A stretch of 7,055 bases of DNA, from NCBI GenBank assembly GCA_030529205.1, contig JAUMXJ010000056.1, positions 1 to 7,055 on the forward strand. Reading direction: 5' to 3'. Both the position numbers and the translations under genes were made by a program. Below are positions 1-5,192 of this stretch, piece by piece; within the stretch, counting starts at the first letter, position 1; each line of letters starts with the position of its first letter. This stretch comes from Bacillota bacterium (GTDB lineage Bacteria; Bacillota; Clostridia; Peptostreptococcales; Acidaminobacteraceae). Below the pieces are notes generated by a model. The model was not told the DNA's origin and did not search any database. It saw only the letters and a list, made by a program, of their open reading frames with translations.

Positions 1-215
1 ATTTGTTCCCCCGCAAAATCCGGATCCGTCAAAATCAATATGCCCTCTTGCGCGGCGCTGTCCCTGATTCTCTGCAGAACCGGGCTTCGAAGTTTGAACC
101 CGTTGGTGATTATCGTGTTCGCTTCAACGACCGAAAGCACTGCGGCCGAATCATCTCTTCCCTCAACCACAATGCTTTCTCTTATTACAGGTTTCTTTTT
201 CTCTTGATTTCTCAT
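1..215 (-). CDS. rnmV: Ribonuclease M5, N-terminal part (cut by window edge)
   Basis: RNase M5 matures 5S rRNA by trimming the precursor at a double-stranded stem, usually with help from ribosomal protein L18. The 71 visible residues form the start of a TOPRIM domain. The first acidic motif is VVEGRDD (residues 16-22, catalytic-type Glu18). The second is LTDPDFAGE (62-70), which carries the DxD pair Asp64 and Asp66. The ATG at 215 is the first possible start, because an in-frame TAA lies three codons upstream. The N-terminus is a lysine-rich stretch about five residues longer than in B. subtilis. The Shine-Dalgarno site is weak (GGAAAG, about 15 nt upstream). The gene starts 29 bp after tatD, the same neighbour as in B. 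subtilis once yabE is discounted, so it is probably the third gene of a metG-tatD-rnmV operon. The C-terminal part lies beyond position 1. Confidence 0.9.
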   Translation of the reverse strand, partial: MRNQEKKKPVIRESIVVEGRDDSAAVLSVVEANTIITNGFKLRSPVLQRIRDSAAQEGILILTDPDFAGEQ

Positions 216-244
216 TCGTTTTTAAAATTCTTTCCAAGCGGTAA

Positions 245-1018
245 CTACTGCGGGATTCGAAACAGCTTACACGCATTGTTGTATGTCGCTTCCGCCACTT
301 CCTCCGGGGTAATTCCCTTAATCTCGGCAATTTTCTCCGCGACATACCTGACATATGCAGGTTCGTTGCGCATTCCTCTCTTCGGTTCCGGCGTCAGGTA
401 CGGGGCATCCGTTTCAATCAGAAGCCTGTCCAAAGGCACGGCGGCAACCACCTCTCTCTTCACCGAGGCGTTCTTATAGGTCACCGGTCCGGAGATTGAA
501 ATATGCGCTCCCAAATCGACATATCGCATGGCGAGTTCCGCAGAGCTTGAATACGAATGCATCTGAAGTCCGTTGACAAAAGCGTCGTTGCTTTTCAGTA
601 TTTGAAACACATCTCCGTGTGCATCGCGATCATGAATGATAATCGGAAGTGCCAATTTCTTTGCAAGTGCAATCTGTTTCTCAAACGCCTCTCTCTGTAC
701 ATCTCTCGGCGACAGATCTCTGTAGTAATCCAGCCCGATTTCTCCGATGGCTTTGACTCTCTTGTTTTTCGCCATCAACTCAAGCGTGAGAAGCGCCTCG
801 TCATCGAGTGTGCTCGCATCATGCGGATGTATCCCGACAGCAGCATAAATAAACGGGTATTTCTCCGCCAGTCGAATGGCGGCCTGACTCGAGTGCAGAT
901 CATAAGCGGCGTTCATAATCCCCGCCAATCCCACATCCTGAGCACTTCGAACCACCGCTTCCAAATCTCGTGCGAATTTGTCATCATCTAGATGTGTATG
1001 TGCATCAAAGAGCTTCAT
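245..1018 (-). CDS. tatD: TatD family metal-dependent DNase/hydrolase
   Basis: This is a complete 257-residue TatD-family protein, the usual length. These are cytoplasmic TIM-barrel metalloenzymes of the amidohydrolase superfamily. Characterised members act as 3'-5' DNA exonucleases or AP endonucleases, and the substrate of this ortholog (YabD in B. subtilis) is less certain. Expected metal ligands are all visible: His7 and His9 in DAHTHLDD, Glu93 in GEIGLDYY, His129 in IIIHDRDAH, His154 in MHSYSSSAE, and Asp204 in IETDAPYLTP. The 150s motif reads HSYSSS where many members have HCFSGS, a mild change that keeps the histidine. The ATG overlaps the metG stop as ATGA, which suggests translational coupling; its own Shine-Dalgarno site is poor. 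rnmV follows after 29 bp. Family assignment is firm; the in vivo role is inferred from the family. Confidence 0.95.
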   Translation of the reverse strand: MKLFDAHTHLDDDKFARDLEAVVRSAQDVGLAGIMNAAYDLHSSQAAIRLAEKYPFIYAAVGIHPHDASTLDDEALLTLELMAKNKRVKAIGEIGLDYYRDLSPRDVQREAFEKQIALAKKLALPIIIHDRDAHGDVFQILKSNDAFVNGLQMHSYSSSAELAMRYVDLGAHISISGPVTYKNASVKREVVAAVPLDRLLIETDAPYLTPEPKRGMRNEPAYVRYVAEKIAEIKGITPEEVAEATYNNACKLFRIPQ

Positions 1019-2550
1019 TTTTCGAGTTCCGCCTTGATATCGATGCGTGGGAAGAGATTATCGCCTTTTTCAACCTTTACGCCGGCTGCGGTCTTGCCGA
1101 ACTCCGCTGCGGTATCGAGGTCGCCGAGCGTCGTGCCGAGTCTTCTCGCAACCTCCGCGGAGGTAAGCGGCATAAACGGACGAATCAGGGTCGACACGAT
1201 ACGGAGCACATCCATGAGGTGGTACATCACGGTTGCGAGCTTCGGATCTTCCGTCTTTGCAAGTGCCCAAGGCATGGTTTCATCGATGTATTTATTGGCT
1301 CTGCGAATCAGCTCCCAAATCTCGCCGAGAGCCGCCTTGGTATTGACATCATCCATGTATGCGTCAACCTTCGCAAGACATCCGACCGCCTTGCTCACAA
1401 GATCCGCATCGAACTCCGTCGGAGCGCCGATTGCAGGGATGACGCCGCCGAAGTACTTCTCCACCATCGAAATACTGCGAGAAACGAGGTTTCCGAAGTC
1501 ATTTGCCAGATCGGAGTTGATTCTCTGCATGAGAATCTCTTCCGTATATTGTCCGTCTTTGTCGTTTTCAAATTCACTGAGCAGGAAGTAGCGAAGCGCT
1601 TCAATTCCGTACTTGTCCGCAAGCTCAAAAGGATTGATATTGCTGTTGCTGCGCTTTCCGATTTTCTTTCCGTCGAACAGAATCCATCCGTGTGCATGCA
1701 CACGCTTCGGCAGCGGAAGCTCCAGAGCCGTCAGCCAGGAAAACCATATGATGGAGTGGAAACGAACGATTTCTTTCGCAATCACATGGACATCCGCCGG
1801 CCAGTACCCGGCATCCGCGGCATCGGCATCCGGAATCCCGAGGGATGTCAGATAGCCGCTGAGTGCATCAAACCAGACATAGAGCACATGCTTCTCATCT
1901 CCCGGAAACGGAACGCCCCAGCTGAAATTGGAACGGGTCAAGGCGACATCCTCCAATCCCGGCTTGATAAAATTATTCATCATTTCATTGATGCGGTAAT
2001 GCGGTTTCAAAATATCCGGATTTTCTTCAAACAGCTTTTCCAATCTCTCCTGGTACTTCGAGAGCTTGAAAAAATAAGCTTCTTCTTTTCTCTTCACGAC
2101 TTCGCCGCCGCAATCGGGGCATCTTCCCTCCGGAGTAAGCTGCGCATCCGTCCAGAACGCTTCGTCGGGCACACAATAATTCCCCTCGTACTCTCCCTTG
2201 TAGATATCGCCTTTTTCAATCAGCTTCTCCACCATCTTCTGTACTCTGACGACATGGTCTTCCGCAGTGGTTCTGCGAAATTTGTCGTATGTAATCCCGA
2301 GCTTCTCCCACAGTTTCTTAATTTCTACAACCATACCGTCCGCAAAATCCTGCGGAGACAGACCCGCTTTTTCTGCGGCCTCCGCCATCTTCTGACCGTG
2401 CTCGTCCGTTCCCGTCACAAAACAGACGTCAAAGCCGCGCTCCCTCTTATATCGAGCAACCGCATCCGCCAAGACGGTGGAATATGTGTGTCCTATGTGA
2501 AGCTTTCCGCTCGGATAGTACAGCGGAGTTGTAATATAGAATTTTTTCAT
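1015..2550 (-). CDS. metG: Methionine--tRNA ligase (MetRS), short form with altered signatures
   Basis: This enzyme charges tRNA-Met with methionine in the cytoplasm, using ATP. The 511-residue product has a class I Rossmann catalytic core with HIGH at residues 18-21, VTGTDEHGQKM near 45-55, a zinc-knuckle insert (126-147), VWFDALSGY near 225-233, and a helical anticodon-binding domain including TMPWALAK (425-432). Several signatures deviate. The KMSKS loop reads KIGKR (296-300). The usual GKD before RFH reads AKE (258-260). The zinc insert shows C126-x-x-D129 and C144-x-x-C147, so one ligand position is Asp rather than Cys or His. The C-terminal tRNA-binding extension found in the roughly 660-residue B. 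subtilis enzyme is absent; the gene ends by overlapping tatD by 4 bp. The start is supported by AGGAGG at 2560-2565. Every other conserved block looks intact, so this is probably an active divergent MetRS and not a decaying copy. Confidence 0.96.
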   Translation of the reverse strand: MKKFYITTPLYYPSGKLHIGHTYSTVLADAVARYKRERGFDVCFVTGTDEHGQKMAEAAEKAGLSPQDFADGMVVEIKKLWEKLGITYDKFRRTTAEDHVVRVQKMVEKLIEKGDIYKGEYEGNYCVPDEAFWTDAQLTPEGRCPDCGGEVVKRKEEAYFFKLSKYQERLEKLFEENPDILKPHYRINEMMNNFIKPGLEDVALTRSNFSWGVPFPGDEKHVLYVWFDALSGYLTSLGIPDADAADAGYWPADVHVIAKEIVRFHSIIWFSWLTALELPLPKRVHAHGWILFDGKKIGKRSNSNINPFELADKYGIEALRYFLLSEFENDKDGQYTEEILMQRINSDLANDFGNLVSRSISMVEKYFGGVIPAIGAPTEFDADLVSKAVGCLAKVDAYMDDVNTKAALGEIWELIRRANKYIDETMPWALAKTEDPKLATVMYHLMDVLRIVSTLIRPFMPLTSAEVARRLGTTLGDLDTAAEFGKTAAGVKVEKGDNLFPRIDIKAELEK

Positions 2551-2607
2551 ATGCCCCTTCCTCCTAATCCTGAAATGAGTATGTATCAGTTCGTTTTTTG
2601 TTGTATA

Positions 2608-2616
2608 ATTTTACCA
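2608..2616 (-). promoter_or_regulatory. Candidate extended -10 promoter for metG-tatD-rnmV
   Basis: Read on the minus strand, this is TGG followed by TAAAAT, an extended -10 (TGnTAAAAT-like). It would start transcription near 2601 and give a leader of about 50 nt before the metG ATG at 2550, with the strong AGGAGG ribosome site at 2560-2565. The -35 region has no good match (TACACT at the best spacing), which is tolerated by extended -10 promoters. The whole intergenic region is only 106 bp, so a T-box or SAM riboswitch leader, as found before many clostridial amino-acid genes, does not fit here. This is inference from sequence only. Confidence 0.4.
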
Positions 2617-2640
2617 CAAAACAAAATTTTAGTGTATAAT
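2611..2640 (+). promoter_or_regulatory. Candidate sigma-A promoter for the DUF948-abrB unit
   Basis: A perfect TATAAT -10 box lies at 2635-2640, with TTACCA at 2611-2616 as a four-of-six match to the -35 consensus and an 18-bp spacer. Transcription would start near 2647, inside or just before the ribosome site GGAGG (2648-2652), so the leader is very short or the true start lies slightly upstream. A second TGTATAAT at 2602-2609 repeats the one at 2633-2640, 31 bp away, but has no credible -35 of its own on this strand. The -35 here overlaps the proposed metG -10 on the other strand, so the two promoters may compete. Confidence 0.5.
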
Positions 2641-2656
2641 AACGATTGGAGGAAAA

Positions 2657-3136
2657 ATGCCTACAACTATTACATTTACATTTCAGGACCTGCTTCTCTT
2701 CGTGTTATGGGGGATCGTCGTAACGGTATTCGTGTTGCTTATTCGCATCCTTTTCAAAGCTTTGAAAATCATGAAGGAAATTCAGCTTACCGTGTCCGAA
2801 AATAGAGTGCATATCGACAAGACCATCGAATTCGTTCCGAAAATCTCCGATCATGTCGAGAAAATTTCTTCCGAAATTGCCCATGACATCGCGGCTTTCC
2901 GTCCGACAGTCGACAATGTTGCACAAACTTCCGAAAACGTGACGGCAAAATTGGACGAAAACTCCGGTCTCGTAAGCGGAATCGGCTCCATTGTTCACAC
3001 AATCAGCATCGGAAAAGCTCTTTATGATAAATACTTCGGCAAGAAGATTGAAACTTCGATGAGCGATATCAAGGACGCCATTCTGGATGTTGGCAATACC
3101 ATCAGAGAAATAGAAAAAGAAAAAGGAAAAAACTAG
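2657..3136 (+). CDS. DUF948-like membrane-anchored protein, function unknown
   Basis: The predicted protein has 159 residues. Residues about 11-33 form one hydrophobic helix (DLLLFVLWGIVV and onward), followed by basic residues (KALKIMK), which fits a single N-terminal membrane anchor with a cytoplasmic body. Residues about 40-110 are amphipathic and helical, with spaced Ile, Val and Leu and many polar residues, the coiled-coil-like pattern of DUF948 and related stress or cell-envelope proteins. A Gly-rich short stretch (GLVSGIGSIV, near 103-112) and a highly charged C-terminal tail (IREIEKEKGKN) follow. No catalytic motif is visible. GGAGG sits 4 nt before the ATG. The gene lies 36 bp upstream of abrB on the same strand, so the two are probably co-transcribed. 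The DUF948 label rests on overall architecture and is tentative; I cannot assign a function. Confidence 0.8.
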   Translation: MPTTITFTFQDLLLFVLWGIVVTVFVLLIRILFKALKIMKEIQLTVSENRVHIDKTIEFVPKISDHVEKISSEIAHDIAAFRPTVDNVAQTSENVTAKLDENSGLVSGIGSIVHTISIGKALYDKYFGKKIETSMSDIKDAILDVGNTIREIEKEKGKN

Positions 3137-3172
3137 GAAAAAAAAGAAAACCGGGTAGAAGAGGAGAATAGT

Positions 3173-3418
3173 ATGAAATCGACGGGGATAGTGAGAAGAA
3201 TCGATGAGCTGGGAAGAGTTGTAATCCCGATTGAACTCAGAAGAATGCTGGATTTGGAAGTCAAAGACGCAGTTGAAATATATACGGAAAACGATATGAT
3301 TATCTTCAAAAAATATGAACCCGCTTGTATTTTCTGCGGTCAGGCGCGCGATGTTATCGTCATCAAGGGAAAAAGCGTCTGTCCCGCTTGTGTAAAAGAA
3401 CTGAGAGAATTGAAATAA
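3173..3418 (+). CDS. abrB: AbrB/SpoVT family transition-state regulator with zinc-ribbon-like C-terminus
   Basis: This 81-residue DNA-binding protein belongs to the AbrB group, which represses or tunes stationary-phase genes by binding AT-rich promoters. The N-terminal swapped-hairpin DNA-binding domain is clear: STGIVRRIDELGRVVIPIEL (residues 3-22), then VEIYTENDMIIFKKYEP. The C-terminal part (52-73) carries two Cys pairs, CIFC and CPAC, spaced 14 residues apart. This pattern suggests a bound zinc and is not present in B. subtilis AbrB, though I recall it from clostridial homologs. GAGGAG lies 6 nt upstream of the ATG. The gene sits between rsmI and metG in inverted orientation, as abrB does in B. 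subtilis. It follows a DUF948-like gene and is followed 25 bp later by a terminator. AbrB is often autoregulated, and the AT-rich promoter at 2591-2650 would be a plausible target. Confidence 0.93.
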   Translation: MKSTGIVRRIDELGRVVIPIELRRMLDLEVKDAVEIYTENDMIIFKKYEPACIFCGQARDVIVIKGKSVCPACVKELRELK

Positions 3419-3443
3419 ACAAAAATAGACATGATACAAACAG

Positions 3444-3469
3444 AGGGGCTTTCCGCCCCTTTATTTTTT
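3444..3469 (+). terminator. Rho-independent terminator of the abrB unit (convergent with rsmI)
   Basis: A 6-bp perfect stem, AGGGGC at 3444-3449 and GCCCCT at 3455-3460, closes a TTTCC loop and is followed by a T-rich run with one A (3460-3469). It lies 25 bp after the abrB stop and reaches into the last codons of the convergent rsmI gene. On the minus strand the same stem is followed by a weak T tract (CTGTTTG), so it may also slow transcription leaving rsmI, but less efficiently. Confidence 0.85.
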
Positions 3470-4303
3470 CCCGATTTTTTCAAGCACTCGATTGTATACC
3501 GATTTCTTTCGCTCTCCCGTGACCTCGGAGACAATTTCCGCGATATCCTTTACACTGAAATCTCGAGCCAGCAGGACGTCAATCAGAGGATTCCCGATTT
3601 CTCCGCCACTCTCCGGCTTCGCATCCGCATCTTTCGATTCCTTCGCTCCTTCCACCACGAGCACAAATTCCCCGCGAGGCTCGACCTCCTCAAAATGCCG
3701 AATCATCTCCGCAATATCCCCTCTCAGATACTCTTCGTGCAATTTTGTCAGCTCTCTTCCTATAAATATTTTACGGTTGCCGAGGATTTCGTTCATTGCG
3801 CGCAGAGTGTCCTGCAAGGCGTGCGGTGACTCATAGAAAATATAAGGATGCACCTCGCCGGAAAGAGCGGCGAGAACCTGCTTTTTATGTCTTGATGTCT
3901 TGGGAAGAAACCCCATAAAAGAAAATGTGTTGGCGTCGATTCCGGAAGCCGCAAATGCGGTCGCAAATGCGGTGGCGCCGGGAAGCACCGTAAATGAAAT
4001 TCCCGCCTCGACACATGCTCGAACCAATTGCAATCCCGGATCCGAGATACAGGGCATCCCGGCATCCGAAACCAAGGCAATCTCCCTGCCTTCACGAAGT
4101 TCTTCCAAGACCTCCTCTCCCACCTTGTCCTTATTGTGCTCATGGTAAGATCTCAGCCTTCCGTCTATCTCGAAATGATTGAGCAATTGCTTGGTTCTTC
4201 TGGTATCTTCGGCATAGATTACGTCGACCTTTTTCAAGGTCTCAATTGCCCGTAGCGTCATATCTCCGAGGTTCCCGATCGGAGTTGGAACAAAGTACAA
4301 CAT
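3461..4303 (-). CDS. rsmI: 16S rRNA C1402 2'-O-methyltransferase RsmI
   Basis: RsmI methylates the ribose of C1402 in the decoding centre of 16S rRNA, using S-adenosylmethionine, and acts on the assembled 30S subunit. The 280-residue product is of normal length. It shows the SAM-dependent tetrapyrrole methylase-like fold through VPTPIGNLGDMTLRA (residues 5-19), YAEDTRRTK (30-38), SDAGMPCISDPG (79-90), VLPGATA (106-112), FMGFLP (129-134), YESPHAL (157-163) and the RELTKLHEE block (183-191). A C-terminal region (about 235-280) resembles the helix-turn-helix extension seen in many orthologs. GGAGAG lies 5 nt before the ATG. It follows trmN6 after 32 bp, the same order as yabB-yabC in B. subtilis but without yazA in between. 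The gene ends tail to tail with abrB and shares its terminator hairpin. Confidence 0.97.
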   Translation of the reverse strand: MLYFVPTPIGNLGDMTLRAIETLKKVDVIYAEDTRRTKQLLNHFEIDGRLRSYHEHNKDKVGEEVLEELREGREIALVSDAGMPCISDPGLQLVRACVEAGISFTVLPGATAFATAFAASGIDANTFSFMGFLPKTSRHKKQVLAALSGEVHPYIFYESPHALQDTLRAMNEILGNRKIFIGRELTKLHEEYLRGDIAEMIRHFEEVEPRGEFVLVVEGAKESKDADAKPESGGEIGNPLIDVLLARDFSVKDIAEIVSEVTGERKKSVYNRVLEKIGKK

Positions 4304-4335
4304 ACTTACTCTCCGGTATCAAAATCAGCGTATTT

Positions 4336-5061
4336 TCAATAATTGTAATTTCCGTCTTCATCATAGACGTGAATCGGCGGCAACATCTTTAAGTCCATCC
4401 CCGCACGTTTTTTACAACGGATCAGGCAGATGTTCGGAGCTTTGCAGGGAGAGGGCTGTACCATGGTAAGCTCTCGAGGCTCCACTCCGTATTTTCTCGC
4501 GGCGACAAAGATGTCGACAAGCCGGTCCGGACGATTGACCATAAAAAGCTCCCCGCCGGTCTTCAAGAGACGAGCCGCCAATTCGAAGATCTCCTCCGGG
4601 CCCACCGTGCTCTCCTGTCTTGCCAGCGAGCGCTGGAGATTTCCACAGGCGAGTCCCGCACCCTTGCGAACATACGGCGGATTGATGACAATCGCATCCA
4701 AAGACTTCGGTTTGATATACCGCTCCGCATGCAGAATATCGTCGTGAACAACCTCGACAATTTCTGAAACGCCTGAAATTCGAATCGATTTTTCCGCCAG
4801 TGCGACGAGTTCCGGTTGGAACTCCATTGCGAGTATTTTCCGCGGTTTTTGTTTGGCTGTCAAAAGAATGGAAACGACGGCATTGCCGGCACAGAACTCC
4901 GCGACATTTGCCCCCTGCGGAAATCTCGCATAATTGGCAAGAAGAACCGCATCGATTCCAAAACAAAAATAATCAGGGTTTTGAACCACCTTCAAGCCGT
5001 TCAAATCCAAGTCGTCTACCCGTTCATTCGGGCCGATTGTAATCTCCTTCTCTCTCTGCAT
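4336..5061 (-). CDS. trmN6: TrmN6-like (YabB) N6-adenine methyltransferase, tRNA-Val A37 type
   Basis: This 241-residue class I SAM-dependent methyltransferase belongs to the YabB/TrmN6 group, whose E. coli member makes m6A37 in tRNA1-Val. Family marks are the N-terminal ERVDDL block (13-18), the substrate-side FCFGIDAVLLA (32-42), motif II Glu80 in LAMEFQPELV, and the catalytic NPPY (127-130), typical of exocyclic amino methylation. Motif I reads EFCAGNA (55-61), whereas relatives have DLxxGNG, so the last glycine of the SAM loop is alanine. The ATG at 5061 has only a GGTGG at 4-nt spacing. A better AAGGAG lies inside codons 5-6, and the B. subtilis protein begins near residue 6, so the true start could be slightly downstream at a rare codon; I keep the ATG. 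The gene precedes rsmI and follows ricT after 131 bp. The exact tRNA target is inferred. Confidence 0.9.
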   Translation of the reverse strand: MQREKEITIGPNERVDDLDLNGLKVVQNPDYFCFGIDAVLLANYARFPQGANVAEFCAGNAVVSILLTAKQKPRKILAMEFQPELVALAEKSIRISGVSEIVEVVHDDILHAERYIKPKSLDAIVINPPYVRKGAGLACGNLQRSLARQESTVGPEEIFELAARLLKTGGELFMVNRPDRLVDIFVAARKYGVEPRELTMVQPSPCKAPNICLIRCKKRAGMDLKMLPPIHVYDEDGNYNY

Positions 5062-5192
5062 ATGCCACCGATGTCTTATAATGCCCTGCCGGATGCCTTT
5101 ATGATGTATTTATGATGCATCTATGGATACCTTCGGGCTACTTCTACATGCACCACTTTTTATGTGCCGTTTCCGGCCGCGCGGATTCCGCT
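5062..5192. other. 131-bp spacer between ricT and trmN6 at the yabA position
   Basis: This is the only sizeable gap in the minus-strand operon. In B. subtilis yabA, which encodes a replication-initiation control protein, sits between yaaT and yabB. No YabA-like reading frame remains here. The spacer holds the tandem hairpins near 5166-5191 and an imperfect direct repeat TTTATGATG at 5098-5106 and 5109-5117 (period 11). I see no convincing minus-strand promoter for trmN6-rsmI. Confidence 0.5.
5166..5191 (-). other. Tandem small hairpins just after ricT
   Basis: Two inverted repeats follow the ricT stop codon. The first is a GCGGA/TCCGC palindrome with a one-base centre (5181-5191). The second is GCCG and CGGC closing a GAAA tetraloop as read on the minus strand (5166-5177). 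The sequence after them (ACATAAAAAG on the minus strand) has no T run, so this is not a normal intrinsic terminator. It could protect the ricT 3' end or partly separate ricT from trmN6 expression. The pairing is seen directly; the role is inference. Confidence 0.45.

Noticed and set aside
2551..2656. Possible T-box or SAM riboswitch before metG
   Set aside because: The intergenic region is too short (106 bp, with a leader of about 50 nt) and lacks a specifier stem, T-box sequence or terminator-antiterminator pair.
970..2805. Long open frame of 611 codons on the plus strand, opposite metG
   Set aside because: It is antisense to a clear MetRS and shows no recognisable domain. Its composition, rich in Arg, His and Phe, is typical of the reverse complement of a coding frame, and there is no ribosome site at its start.
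2705..3439. 244-codon open frame on the minus strand across the DUF948-abrB unit
   Set aside because: It is a mirror of two genes that have good ribosome sites, a promoter and a terminator. Its product is a Phe- and Ser-rich shadow with no family motif.
5077..5082. Perfect TATAAT on the plus strand in the ricT-trmN6 spacer
   Set aside because: No -35 box is found at a suitable distance and no plus-strand gene follows, so a chance match is most likely.
5098..5117. TTTATGATG direct repeat as a possible CRISPR or replication iteron
   Set aside because: There are only two 9-bp copies with a 2-bp spacer, so chance or slippage explains it better.
5076..5120. 14-codon minus-strand frame (MHHKYIIKASGRAL) in the ricT-trmN6 spacer, possibly a leader peptide
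   Set aside because: Only a poor AAGG lies upstream, there is no attenuator-like pair of hairpins after it, and the composition does not point to an amino-acid sensing role.
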